Origin: an uncultured Armatimonadota bacterium | GTDB lineage: Bacteria > Armatimonadota > Fimbriimonadia > Fimbriimonadales > Fimbriimonadaceae | DNA length: 64,000 nt | Assembly: GCA_903927025.1 (NCBI GenBank) | Contig: CAIYLG010000047.1 | Coordinates: 1-64,000 of the forward strand | Reading direction: 5' to 3' | Part shown: in pieces, positions 24,234 to 36,100 of the stretch | How the letters are laid out: the number at the start of each line of letters is the position of its first letter | Position numbering within the stretch: position 1 is the stretch's first letter | Position numbers and translations under genes: made by a program | The notes under the pieces: generated by a model | Told to the model about the DNA's origin: nothing | Databases searched by the model: none | The model's input: only the letters and a program-made list of their open reading frames with translations

Positions 24234-24953
24234 TTAGTGCGGTTTGGGCATCAGATAGAACAGGGGGAACAGGAAGATCCACACCAGGTCAACGAAGTGC
24301 CAGTAGAGTCCCACCAGTTCGGTAGGAACGTAGTCGTGAATCACTGAGTCAGCCTTGTTGAACCAGAGCCGAATCAGAGAAATCAGGATGCCGATGCCGA
24401 CGATGATGTGAACGGCGTGCAGACCGGTCATGCCGAAGTACAGGCCGTAGAACAGCTGCGCGTGGTTCATGTTCACGGCAACATGGCCATTCTCCAGCGC
24501 ATGCTCGCCAAACGCCTTCACTGCGTCTGTGTTGAAGTTCACTCCTGGATACAGGTGGTCAGCAAACTTGGAGCTGTACTCGAAGAACTTGACGACAAGG
24601 AATGTCAGAGCGCACAGGACGGTCACCGCGAGGTAACCCATCACGTTCATACGCTTCTTCAACTGAGCGGCCTGAACCGCCATCACCATGGTGAAGGAGC
24701 TGAACAGAAGCACCGTGGTGTTGAACGCGCCCATCCTAACATCTAAGTGCTCGTGAGCGATGTAGAAGTCCTGCTGGTAGTTCCAGCGATAGAGCGTGTA
24801 GATGAAGAACAGCGCTCCAAAGAACATCACTTCTGACACGAGGAACGTCCACATGCCGACGAGGTATGTTTCGCTCTGTTGCGCCATATCCTCGTACTGA
24901 TGCTTCAGTCCGGGATCGTGGCTGTGGTGCAGGGAGTCCGTGTTTGCCGACAT
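24234..24953 (-). CDS. Cytochrome c oxidase subunit III
   Basis: 239 residues and about five membrane helices. [36 protein letters not shown] and [20 protein letters not shown] are typical COX3 motifs. The length matches five-helix CtaE proteins. It is a core structural subunit of the caa3 oxidase and is placed 2 nt after ctaD. The ATG start follows directly from the spacing. Confidence 0.93.
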   Translation of the reverse strand: MSANTDSLHHSHDPGLKHQYEDMAQQSETYLVGMWTFLVSEVMFFGALFFIYTLYRWNYQQDFYIAHEHLDVRMGAFNTTVLLFSSFTMVMAVQAAQLKKRMNVMGYLAVTVLCALTFLVVKFFEYSSKFADHLYPGVNFNTDAVKAFGEHALENGHVAVNMNHAQLFYGLYFGMTGLHAVHIIVGIGILISLIRLWFNKADSVIHDYVPTELVGLYWHFVDLVWIFLFPLFYLMPKPH

Positions 24954-24955
24954 GG

Positions 24956-26649
<1,694 letters not shown>

Positions 26650-26653
<4 letters not shown>

Positions 26654-27780
26654 CTATTCTTTCCTTCTGCGGCTACCGCCCCAACCGCTGGGGACCCAAT
26701 TCTTCGCGTTGGGGACGCATCCGGATCTGCCGTGTTGTACTGCAGCGCGTTCGTTGACAGTGACGTTGGGTTGTTATTCCCCGATACGGCGGAAACTCCT
26801 GAATTTCGATTGATGTTGCTGGTCGGTACCGTAGCCGCAGGCGTGCCAAGCACCTTGATGTAGGCAGTCAGGTTGAGGACGTCCTCCTCAGTAAGCTGAC
26901 CTTCATACACGGGCATCGTCTGTCCGTAGCCAGAAGTGATGTGATCGTACGGCCGAAGGATCGAGCTTCTCATGTACTCGTCGTCTGCAACAGCGGACGT
27001 TCCGTCTGAGAACACTCTTCGCTTGCCGAAGATGCCGTAGAGCGATGGAGCGCGCAAGGTGTCTTCCGAACCGTGGCAACTGTTGCATCCAACCTTGTTG
27101 AAGGTCTTGGCTCCAGCTTGAGCCATCGTCATCGGGGCAACCGACTGTCCACCGTTAGCTAGCCACTCTTGAAATTCTTTTGGCTCCATCGCGACGACTT
27201 TGCCGCCCATTTCTGAGTGCTGAGTTCCGCAGTACATATTGCAGAACAGGTGGTATTCGCCGGCCTTGGTTGCCGTGAACCAGAGCTGGGTGTACCGCCC
27301 TGGTACGACATGCTCTTGAACCCGGAAGGCTGGAATGTAGAAAGCGTGCAACACGTCCTGGCTGATCATCGTCAGCTTGACTGGCTTGCCGACTGGTACG
27401 TGAAGCGTGTTGTTTTCTCGGACGCCGTTGCCATGCTCAACGTGCCACATCCACTGCTTGCCGATGACGTATATCTCAGTTGCATCCTTCGGCGGAGTGC
27501 GCATCTTCACGTAGAGCGACGTGCCGAAGTAGAACATGATAAGACCAAGCACGAGAGGCACGATGGTCCAGGTGAGCTCCAGAAACAGGTTCTCATAAAT
27601 CGGGCGAGATCGGCTGACCTTGGTTCCCTTCTTGTATCGGAAGATAAAGATGAGAACGGCGAGGCTGACAATAACCGTAAAGAAAAGCGTCAGTCCAAGC
27701 AGGACATAAAACAGCACGTCGTATTCGGCCGAGAAATTCGAGGCCGAAGGCGGCGATAGCGGGAAGTTGAAGAATTGCAT
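26650..27780 (-). CDS. Cytochrome c oxidase subunit II with fused cytochrome c
   Basis: 376 residues. Two N-terminal membrane helices precede a cupredoxin domain with an intact CuA site ([16 protein letters not shown]-x3-C-x3-H-x2-M). From about 225 there is a cytochrome c domain with CNSCH and a distal Met (GYGQTMPVY). This defines a caa3 oxidase in which the c domain feeds CuA. About 65 Ser/Asn/Ala-rich residues follow the cytochrome and look disordered. The gene overlaps ctaD by 4 nt and lies downstream of sco. Confidence 0.95.
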
Positions 27781-27795
27781 GGATAAATTGCCGAG

Positions 27796-28722
27796 CTAGC
27801 GGGTGCTCAGGCCACCTCCGCCAGTAGAGTTTTCACGGTTACCTTTCACAAACATGGTGACAATGGATGCGCCCAGACCAAGCAGTGTCAACACTCCAAT
27901 CAAGCGCCAAACGTTTTCGATTGCGACACGATTCTTTCCTGTTGCCGGATCCACCATCAAGCATCCAAACATCCAGGATTGGTCAGCCTTCTTGCCAATC
28001 TTGCCTTGTGCGGCGACTGCGACCCCCGACTCAACTTCCTTTGTTTGGAAGTCGTTGCCGATGGTATAGCCAGAGATCTTGCCGGCCGGTGTCAGCATGA
28101 CCGTACAGGTTGGGTGGTTGATGAGATTCAGCGTGGTGTGATGGGTCACATCCGGAATCGTGCGATAGCTGTATTTGAGGCCAATCGACTGAGAGAGAGC
28201 CTCGATTGACTCCTTCGATCCAGTGAGAAGGTGCCAGCCCTTTTCGGTTTCGATTCGCCAGGCGGCGACTTCCTCAGGGTTCTTCTTGGGCGGAGCCAGG
28301 GAGTTGAAGATGAGAGCCTTCTTCGATCGAGCCAGCCCAGCATCCTCTACGGGGTCGATGCTGTACATCAGGATGTCCATGTCTCGCCCCGGCTTCAGGA
28401 TGTTCCCCTGAGTCGCCTTGGCCAGCGTCTTCATGATGTTGTCTGTAAGGATTGCGCAGCCGGTCTTGCAGCTGTAGAAGACTGGGACCAGAATCGTCGG
28501 CCGATTGGTCAGCATGTCTCCAAGCTTGACTTTGCGACCATCTTCATCCGTAAATGGAAGTTGGGTCGGGATAGAATCTCCGAGTTTCTGAGTGATGCCC
28601 ATCGACTTGGTCAGCGAAGATTGGCCCCTGGTGGTGGAAAGGGCAAGCCCAAGAAACAGGAGCGGCCACAGGGCTACCCACATGTTCTTGTACTTCTTTG
28701 CTTCAAGTCGATCGGTGCTCAT
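27796..28722 (-). CDS. SCO1/SenC family copper chaperone
   Basis: 308 residues. A thioredoxin-like domain at about 60-225 has the copper/redox motif Y-S-C-K-T-G-C and a distal conserved His (NHPTC). An N-terminal hydrophobic segment (MWVALWPLLFLGLAL) and a C-terminal membrane helix (VWRLIGVLTLLGLGASIVTMF) anchor it. It is expected to deliver copper to the CuA site of the subunit II encoded just downstream. A 4-nt overlap with the preceding gene shows co-expression. Confidence 0.92.
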   Translation of the reverse strand: MSTDRLEAKKYKNMWVALWPLLFLGLALSTTRGQSSLTKSMGITQKLGDSIPTQLPFTDEDGRKVKLGDMLTNRPTILVPVFYSCKTGCAILTDNIMKTLAKATQGNILKPGRDMDILMYSIDPVEDAGLARSKKALIFNSLAPPKKNPEEVAAWRIETEKGWHLLTGSKESIEALSQSIGLKYSYRTIPDVTHHTTLNLINHPTCTVMLTPAGKISGYTIGNDFQTKEVESGVAVAAQGKIGKKADQSWMFGCLMVDPATGKNRVAIENVWRLIGVLTLLGLGASIVTMFVKGNRENSTGGGGLSTR

Positions 28723-29276
28723 GGATTATTGACCTTCGGTGCGGCTACAGTTGGGGCTTTCGGCGTGGCGGATTGCTGTAAGGTGCCCGTCATGTTGTCC
28801 CTGTTGATCGTGAGCGGCTTGCCGGCGGCTGGAATCTTCTCTCCAATCGCAGGATCGGGAGTGTGTCCCTTTGTCACGGCTGGTACTTCAGAACCGGTTG
28901 CCTTGATTCCGTTCTTGGCGACGATGGCAATGGCCTCGTCAATTGGAACGTGCAGGTGGGTCTGCTCTTTGTCGGCCCAACCCACAGGTGCGTTCAAGAC
29001 GGCCGTTTCGTGCTGGCGAATCTCGGAGATATCCACCTTTGCCGCGATGTTGCTCTGCAGCATGGGATAGTTGGCAGCCGGCAGAATTCGGTTTGGCGCC
29101 CGCTTGTTCTCGAAGACGGTCGGATTCATCACGCGATAGGCGCCAAAGCCGATAATGGCGGAGGCAATCGCGAAGATAAAGAATCCAATCGTCGCATTTC
29201 GAATCGCTACGGTATTGAGGTCTCGAACCTCATAACCAAGCTCGACCAGCGGATCTTCACGCTTCTCAGTGTGCAT
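28719..29276 (-). CDS. Membrane-anchored protein of the ACIII/oxidase operon
   Basis: 185 residues. A cytoplasmic N-terminus and one helix at about 27-45 (ATIGFFIFAIASAIIGFGAY) precede a periplasmic part with PMLQSNIAAKVDISEIRQHE and an APVGW...LHVPIDEAIAIV motif. From memory, similar short proteins with 'LQ..P..D...R..E...L...GWVD...VRIPI' occur beside sco and alternative complex III genes in other phyla, so I regard it as a conserved operon member of unknown function. The ATG at 29276 (11-nt overlap with actF) is chosen over an upstream start deep inside actF. The Ala/Pro-rich C-terminus looks disordered. Confidence 0.78.
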   Translation of the reverse strand: MHTEKREDPLVELGYEVRDLNTVAIRNATIGFFIFAIASAIIGFGAYRVMNPTVFENKRAPNRILPAANYPMLQSNIAAKVDISEIRQHETAVLNAPVGWADKEQTHLHVPIDEAIAIVAKNGIKATGSEVPAVTKGHTPDPAIGEKIPAAGKPLTINRDNMTGTLQQSATPKAPTVAAPKVNNP

Positions 29277-30525
29277 GCTGTGCGGCCTCCTGAAGGCGGG
29301 TGTCGTATGTGGGAAGCAGAGGAGCCTTCTTTGCCTGGCTGCTGAAAACGAAGAACCAGATTCCACCGATTGCGACAAAAGCCAGAGCGTCCGTGAGCAG
29401 TGCCGGGGTCGCGGGTCCACTTGGTCCGCGTCCGCCGGGCAAGGCAGGGATGATGTACTGGTAGATGTCCACGATGTGAACGCAGAAGATCCAGCCGGCG
29501 GCCTTGGCGAGGTTCATCGCCGTCTTCTTGGTTCGCGGAGTGATCAGCGTAAAGAAGGGAATGAAGAACTGGCCGACGATACAGATCAGGCCAACCGCAC
29601 CCCAGGTGAAGTTGCTCGTGATCGGCTCGACGTTGCTGCTTCGCGCCTGATAGTAAGAGGTGGTTTCTGGCAGGTTGCCGTTCCAGATGATCAGGAACTG
29701 AGACAGCGAGGTGTAGCCCCAGAGCATTGTTAGAACGAACAGCATGTTGCCGAGGTCCTTTGTGAGGTCCGGCCGCATGATGTCCTTATAAGGCGCTCGG
29801 TGAGCGTTGACGCAGAAGATGAGAACCGCGAGAGACAGAGCGCCAAGGCAGGCGCTGATCAGGCTCCAGGTTCCGAACATCGTGGAGGACCAGTGCGGCT
29901 CCAGCGACATCACCCAGTCCGTCACCGCGAAGGTGCACGTGAGGAAGAACATGACGATGCCGACGGCACCCCATGAGCTTCGTCCCGCTTCCAGCTTGAA
30001 ATCCTTGCTGACTTCCTGTCGCATCGCGGACTTTCGAAGGAACCAGGCGAGGCCCGCCCAAAGAACGAAGTAGCCAACGAGTCGGATTTCAAAAAAAGTT
30101 GGGTTCAGGTACGGAGCCTTGAACTTAAGAATTCGATCTGCAGCGACTTTGGCGGGATCTGCCCAGGCGTACATCGCCTTGAGGTTGGCAACGATCGGCA
30201 GGAACAGCACAAACATCGCGCCAAAGGAGACCGCGCCTCCGCCTGCTTCCAGGATTCGGATAATGGCCACCGACCAGTTGCCGCGAACCGTGTTGTGGAG
30301 CAACGAGAGGCCGAAGAATCCCAGGGTGATGCCCATCCAGAAGATGAAGCCGAACATGTAAGAACCCATCATTTGGATCTTCATGGCTTCTCCGCCGGAG
30401 AACATCAGGACGAGGCAGACGATGATGCCGATGATGCCGACAACAGACGCCGCTGGCGCCCGCTTGCCGAGATCGAGCCCAGTGCCCGCTTCCTGGATGG
30501 TTGTATCGTGAGTCGTGGTGGTCAT
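29266..30525 (-). CDS. Alternative complex III subunit ActF
   Basis: 419 residues with about ten membrane helices, including VVGIIGIIVCLVLMFSGGEA, MFGFIFWMGITLGFFGLSLL and FFLTCTFAVTDWVMSLEPHW. The last motif (DWVMSLEPHW) is characteristic of the NrfD/ActC-like second quinol-binding subunit of ACIII. It contributes to the membrane arm of quinol:cytochrome c oxidoreductase. It overlaps actE by 4 nt and is the last canonical act gene in the order A-B-C-D-E-F. Confidence 0.92.
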   Translation of the reverse strand: MTTTTHDTTIQEAGTGLDLGKRAPAASVVGIIGIIVCLVLMFSGGEAMKIQMMGSYMFGFIFWMGITLGFFGLSLLHNTVRGNWSVAIIRILEAGGGAVSFGAMFVLFLPIVANLKAMYAWADPAKVAADRILKFKAPYLNPTFFEIRLVGYFVLWAGLAWFLRKSAMRQEVSKDFKLEAGRSSWGAVGIVMFFLTCTFAVTDWVMSLEPHWSSTMFGTWSLISACLGALSLAVLIFCVNAHRAPYKDIMRPDLTKDLGNMLFVLTMLWGYTSLSQFLIIWNGNLPETTSYYQARSSNVEPITSNFTWGAVGLICIVGQFFIPFFTLITPRTKKTAMNLAKAAGWIFCVHIVDIYQYIIPALPGGRGPSGPATPALLTDALAFVAIGGIWFFVFSSQAKKAPLLPTYDTRLQEAAQHAH

Positions 30526-31175
30526 TTCTGAGCTAGCCTGGTGTTTGAATCTGCTTGAGCCGTCTCTTGCTTCGCGGCGCCCAAGTCGCCTGCGGGCAAT
30601 GCCTTCGAAACCTCTTCAGCTGGAACATCCTGAGGAGCGGCGTACTGGCTGAGCTGGAGTGCTCGGATGTAGGCAACGATGCCCCATCGATCCTGGGGCT
30701 CCACTCTTGCCGCATACGAGAACATGGCTCCGTAGCCATTGGTGATGACATCGTAGAAGTGGCCGACCGGCATCTTGCGCAGTCGATCGGTGTGGATGTT
30801 TCCAACCGGACGCTTCAGCGAGAAGCCTCGGTGAGCGATCATGCCCTGACCGTCTCCCAATCGTCCGTGGCATGGCGAGCAATAGATATTGAATCGCTCC
30901 TGACCCCGGAGAAGAAGAGCCTTGTCAACTTTAACGCCGTCGGGAAAACCATCCAGCCACTTGCCATTTGCGGCACCGGCAAAGAACGCATCGTCCTCGC
31001 GGAGGTGACCGCGCGGGATCGTGCCGGGCACCAGCGGTCGGTTGGCGGCATGGTCTGCGAAGAACTCGCTCTCATCGAGCGGCTCCTGCTTTGGCTGTCG
31101 CCACATATCGGTGTTGCATCCGCTAAGGATCAGCGCACCGAAACCGAGGATCGCGAGTTTCTGTTGCTTATTCAT
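30522..31175 (-). CDS. Alternative complex III monoheme cytochrome c ActE
   Basis: 217 residues. The signal peptide has the lipobox LSGC at about 20, so it is a lipid-anchored cytochrome. A single CSPCH heme-binding motif sits at about 98, with a likely distal Met in the MFSYAARVEPQDRW region. In ACIII, ActE accepts electrons on the periplasmic face and passes them to the oxidase. The Gln/Ala-rich tail looks disordered. It is joined to actD by a 1-nt overlap and to actF by 4 nt. Confidence 0.92.
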   Translation of the reverse strand: MNKQQKLAILGFGALILSGCNTDMWRQPKQEPLDESEFFADHAANRPLVPGTIPRGHLREDDAFFAGAANGKWLDGFPDGVKVDKALLLRGQERFNIYCSPCHGRLGDGQGMIAHRGFSLKRPVGNIHTDRLRKMPVGHFYDVITNGYGAMFSYAARVEPQDRWGIVAYIRALQLSQYAAPQDVPAEEVSKALPAGDLGAAKQETAQADSNTRLAQK

Positions 31176-31729
31176 CAGTGCTCCACCTCGGAGACAGCGA
31201 CGGCTCCCAGACCTTCCAGAAACGCCTTGGTTTCCTTCTCATCAAATTTGGGGTCCTTAACTTCTATCGCCAAGAAGAATCGATCGATCGAAGCGCGCTG
31301 GAATCCAGGCGTATTGAAGATCGAGTGGTACGGCTTTGGCAGGCCGTTGAGCCCGAACATGCAGACGAATGCGGTGAGCGCTGAGAACAGGATCGTGCAT
31401 TCGAACGTGACCGGGAAGAATGAGGGAAGCGAGTTGAACGGCTTGCCACCCACGCTGAGCGGATAGTCCACAGCGGCGGTGTACCACTGCAGAGTGAATC
31501 CAAAGAAGGCTCCGCACAGGCCACCGGTGAAGATGAGCCAGGGCACCTTGATGTCGTGGAACCGGAGCGCATCTGATAGACCGTGGACCGGGAACGGCGT
31601 ATAGGCATCTATCTCGCGGTATCCGGCATCAGCCGTCTGCTCAGCGGCGGTCAACAGCGCTTCGGCGCTGGTGAACTCCGCGACGATGGCGTAGGTGCCA
31701 GTTGGATCTGCGTTATTGGAGTGGCTCAT
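31175..31729 (-). CDS. Alternative complex III subunit ActD (DUF3341)
   Basis: 184 residues. The N-terminus FTSAEALLTAAEQTADAGYREIDAYTPFPVHGL is the DUF3341 signature (shown in part; positions ~14-50). Two membrane helices follow (LIFTGGLCGAFFGFTLQWY, FECTILFSALTAFVCMF). The C-terminal DRFFLAIE motif completes the family pattern. It is a structural subunit with no cofactor. It overlaps actC and actE by 1 nt each. Confidence 0.93.
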   Translation of the reverse strand: MSHSNNADPTGTYAIVAEFTSAEALLTAAEQTADAGYREIDAYTPFPVHGLSDALRFHDIKVPWLIFTGGLCGAFFGFTLQWYTAAVDYPLSVGGKPFNSLPSFFPVTFECTILFSALTAFVCMFGLNGLPKPYHSIFNTPGFQRASIDRFFLAIEVKDPKFDEKETKAFLEGLGAVAVSEVEH

Positions 31730-33183
31730 TAGTGTGCGCCTCCGGCGAGCGGGATCTCAACAGTATCGGAGTTCTCCAGCAGGTCGGGGATTTCGATCGC
31801 ACTGTGCGCGATGAGTGAGTCTCGATGACCCAACATCTTGTACAGCAGATCCTTCACCTCAAAGATATTGATAACCGGCATGAACCGGATGAAGAGGAAC
31901 ATCAGGACGATGAAGAAGCCGATGGTTCCCGCGAACATTCCGAAGTCCCAGAAGGTCGGGTAGTACATTCTGTTGGCGCTTGGCAGGTAGTTGGCGGTCA
32001 ACGACATCGGGATGATGACGAAGCGCTCCAGCCACATTCCAACGCTGACGAACTGGCAGACGATCATGACGATCGTCAAGTTCTTTCTGCACCAGGGAAT
32101 CCAGAAGACCTGAGGAGCGACGATGTTGCAGACGATCAGCGAGTAGTAAGCCCATGAGTAAGGACCACTCAACCGTCGAAGGAGGGTGAGGTCCCATTCA
32201 TTGGGGTTCGCCGAGTACCACGCATAGAACATTTCAAGCGTGTAGCCGTAGGCAACGATGAGGCCAGTCGCGAGGATGATCTTGGCCATCCAGTCGATAT
32301 GGCGCATCGTGATCAAATCTTCCAGCTTGTACAGCTTTCGGATTGGGATCGCGAAGGTAAGCACCATTGCGAAGCCAGCGAACACGGCGCCTGCAACGAA
32401 GTACGGTGGGAAGACAGTGACGTTCCAACCCGGAACCACCGAGCTCGCAAAGTCGAAGCTAACGATAGAGTGGACCGAGAGAACCAGCGGGGTCGATAGA
32501 CCGGCGAGGATCAGGTAGGCCTGCTCATATCGGTGCCAGTGTCGGTTGCTTCCTCTCCAGCCCAGCGAAGCGAGGGCGAGAAGAACTCTGGCGAACTTGT
32601 TCTTGCTCTGATCGCGCAAGGTGGCGAAGTCAGGAACCAGACCGATGAACCAGAAGAGAAGCGAAACCGTGAAGTAGGTTGAAACCGCGAAAACGTCCCA
32701 CATCAGCGGCGACCGGAACTGCGGCCACAGCGCCATGATATTGGGGTACGGGAACAGCCAGTAGATCGCGACCCAAGGTCGCCCGGTATGCAGGAGCGGG
32801 AACATTCCCGCGCACATAACGGCAAAGATCGTCATCGCTTCTGAGAAGCGGTTGATGGAGTTTCTCCAGGGTTGCCTCAGAAGCAATAGGATCGCGGAGA
32901 TCAGGGTTCCAGCGTGACCGATACCGATCCACCAGACGAAGTTGACAATGTCAAACGCCCAGGCGGTGGGAATATTGTTTCCCCAGATGCCGATTCCTTG
33001 GTACAACAGCCACGTGATCGAGGTTGCCAGCAACCCGGTCCCCATAAGGCCGAGCGCGAACATAAAGAACCAGGGGCGGGTGTGCCGCTTCTGGTCAGTG
33101 ATCAATGAACTGATGCTCTGGTCGATGGACGCGTAGTCCTGCGTACCAGTGATCATTGTGTCGTTGAGTGGTGTTGACGCCAT
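31729..33183 (-). CDS. Alternative complex III quinol-binding subunit ActC (NrfD-like)
   Basis: 484 residues, about ten membrane helices, NrfD/PsrC family. Helices such as FVWWIGIGHAGTLISAILLL and FPLLHTGRPW (start of the next helix) hold conserved His and Asp/Arg residues near the quinol site. TPLVLSVHSIVSFDFA is also typical. It takes electrons from menaquinol or ubiquinol and passes them to the iron-sulfur arm of ActB. It lies 2 nt after actB. Confidence 0.95.
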   Translation of the reverse strand: MASTPLNDTMITGTQDYASIDQSISSLITDQKRHTRPWFFMFALGLMGTGLLATSITWLLYQGIGIWGNNIPTAWAFDIVNFVWWIGIGHAGTLISAILLLLRQPWRNSINRFSEAMTIFAVMCAGMFPLLHTGRPWVAIYWLFPYPNIMALWPQFRSPLMWDVFAVSTYFTVSLLFWFIGLVPDFATLRDQSKNKFARVLLALASLGWRGSNRHWHRYEQAYLILAGLSTPLVLSVHSIVSFDFASSVVPGWNVTVFPPYFVAGAVFAGFAMVLTFAIPIRKLYKLEDLITMRHIDWMAKIILATGLIVAYGYTLEMFYAWYSANPNEWDLTLLRRLSGPYSWAYYSLIVCNIVAPQVFWIPWCRKNLTIVMIVCQFVSVGMWLERFVIIPMSLTANYLPSANRMYYPTFWDFGMFAGTIGFFIVLMFLFIRFMPVINIFEVKDLLYKMLGHRDSLIAHSAIEIPDLLENSDTVEIPLAGGAH

Positions 33184-33185
33184 GT

Positions 33186-36100
33186 CTAGCTAGGGGTCTC
33201 CGTCTTAGTCGCGGGAGCAAGCTCAGGGTTCGGGTTTCGAACCTTAGCGAGGTGCGAGGTGCGCGGACGCGTCTGCAGGTTCTCCAAGAGGAGATAAGCC
33301 CGCGGATCGTTTCGGGTCTGGTAGACCGCGCTGTCTTTGTCCATCATGTTTCCGAAGACGATTGTCTGAGTCGGACATGCAGACTGGCAGGCAGTGATTA
33401 CCTCTCCGTCCTTGATGTCGCGGCCAGCCTTCTTCGACTCGATTCGGGCTTCATTGATTCGCTGCACGCAGTACGTGCACTTCTCCATGATTCCTCGACC
33501 GCGAACGGTGACATCCGGGTTGTTGAGCATTCTCAGCAGAGGAATTCTCTGCTTCTCATCAACGCGAACGTCAAATTGTCTCTGGTTGTCCGTGTAGTTC
33601 AGATAGTTGAACCGGCGAACCTTGTAGGGGCAGTTGTTGCTGCAGTATCGGGTTCCGACACAGCGGTTGTAAACCATCTGGTTGAGACCCTCATGGCTGT
33701 GGACGGTGGCAGCGACTGGGCAAACTGGCTCGCAGGGAGCCTTTTCGCAGTGCACGCATCCAACCGGCTGCCAGGCAACCTGTGGGCTCTCGGCATCGCC
33801 GCTGTAGTAGCGGTCAATTCGGAGCCAGTGCATTTCTCGGTGTCGAGCGACCTGGACCTTTCCAACGACCGGAATATTGTTTTCAGCCTGACATGCGGTG
33901 ACACAGGCGTTGCAGCCGATGCACGTGGACATATCGATCGTCATCGCCCACTGTGGCCCTTCGTAGTGGAAAATCTCGTCTGGGTAGAGGTTGTTCTTTC
34001 GAATCTCCTCGGACTCGGCCTTCTTCTCCTCGACGTACTTCTCGGAGTTCTTGTTGAAGTCCTCCAGGTTGTATTCCACGATAACGGTTCGGGTGTCTCC
34101 CTCGAACTGCTTTACGTGGTCTCCATCGATGGGCGAGTGGCCCTGAGTAGTGGCAACCGTCGTGACACCGCCAACAGCCTTCAGTTCACCTGAGGTGAAG
34201 TGCATGCCCTTGGTGGTGCGGAACAGGTAGGCATTGAAGCCGCCGCCATCAAAGTTGGAAGTCGAATTGAAGAAGCCACCTGGCTGGCGAGAATCGCCGG
34301 CAGCGATGTGGCCGTCTCCGCTGGATATCGTGCAGACGATGCCGCCTCGAATTCGTCCGTATCCCAGATAAACGCTGACAGCGTCATCTGGATGACCGGG
34401 CTGAATGAATGCCGCGGTTCGAACCGTGGTGCCGTTGACAGTGAGGTCGACAATTCCCTCGTCCTCGACGTTAAGTGAAGCAGCCGTCTTGGGGCTGATA
34501 ATGGCAACGTTGTCCCAAGTCAGCTTCGTGAGGGGCTTTGGAAGCTCTTGGAGCCAACCGTTGTTTGAGAAGGAACCGTCGTAGATGCACGGGTCCGCAA
34601 GCAGGATCACTTCCAGACCGGAGGTCTTGGATGGCCCACCAAGAGAGGCGGCATCCAGCTTGGTTGCCACCGTGAGTGGCTTTGCGGCTGAATCCTTGAC
34701 GAGACCGTCGTGAACCGTCCGTCTCCATTCCTTCTCGAAGTCACCGGCGAGCACGCCGGCCTTCTGCCAAGTGCTTCGCACGAGGTCATAGCCAGATGCT
34801 GGCTTGCCTGCCAGCGTGCTGAGCACCTCTAAGGTGGAGCGGCCCTCGTAGATCGGAGCAATCAGCGGCTGAACGACTGAGTAAGTACCGTCGTAGGCGC
34901 GACCATCTCCCCACTCTTCGAGCGTGTGGGTTACGGGAACGAACCAATTGCAGGCCTGCGAAGTTTCGTCGTCGTAGAGGCCAAGTCGAATCTTGTATTT
35001 CGCCTTCGAAATAGCTTCTGCAAACTTCAGGTCGGCGGGTGCGTTGTAGACAGGATTTCCGCCAATGACCAGAACCGCTTCAACGACTCCAGCGTTCAGC
35101 TCTTCAACAAGCGTCTTCAGGCTTTCGGTGGTGCCGACGGTGGCATCGACCGGGTCGATGTGCTGAACCGTCTGCCCGAATGCCCCGAGCTTCTCGTTGA
35201 TTGCCTGGACAAGCGCGTGAACCTCAGGTGCCTGATTGTCGCCGGTGACAACGATAGCGCCACCTGGAACGGACTGCAGGTCCTTGACAATCGCATCGAT
35301 CGCTTTCTGGTGGGATCCGGGCGTACCGGATGCGCCAGCAACACCGAGCGCAGCGGCGAGTGCGGCAGTGACCCCAAAGACTTCGGACGGCTTGACTGGC
35401 CATCGGTGGTCCGCAACGGCTCCAACGAGACCGGGCGTACTCTCGAACGAGTACAGGCGGTTCATGGTTCCGTTCGTGCCCTTGATTCGGCGTCCGTTGG
35501 CGAAATCTCGAGCGTAGCGGAGACTGCCAGGATTTGCGGTTGGGCTCAGGAAGTCGCCGTCGAGGGAGACGATGACCTTAGCCTTTGTGAAATCGTAAAT
35601 CGTGTCGACTGGCTTGCCAAAGGCGAGAGCCGCGCCCTCGTGGGCATTGGATCTGCCAGTGGGCTCGTAGCTGTGCCACTTGGAACCTGGATACTGCGCT
35701 AGCAGATTCTTGATTCCCGCAACAAGAGTTGGGGAGGTGATGGAACCGGTCAGGATTCGGAATCCCGAACCATTCTTCGCCAGCGCTGGCTTCAGATTCT
35801 TGGAGTAATCCTCAATGAAGAGCTCCCAGGTGCTGATGCTGCCGGTGTCATAGGTGCCAGGATTCGGCTGCTGAAGGATGTTGCCAGCACGATCTGGATC
35901 GTAAAAATTGAGGACCTCCGCCTGAGAAATCACGTCAAGCGCGCCAAGGGAAGCTGGATGCTCCGGGTTGCCCTCAATGAGGATCGGTCGACCTTCGACC
36001 TGCTCCACGAGGACACCGGTGGCGTATCCGCCAAGCGTCACGGCGGTTGCGTAGAACAGCGGCTTGCCCGTGACCAGCTCTTCTGGAGCCTTAACGTATG

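Noticed and set aside
30555-31466. Plus-strand frame (303 codons) opposite actE/actD
   Set aside because: Antisense to two well-supported ACIII genes, with no signal, domain or initiation site of its own.
33168-34193. Plus-strand frame (341 codons) opposite the ActB Fe-S domain
   Set aside because: Its sequence is the complement of the cysteine-cluster region; no protein family resemblance.
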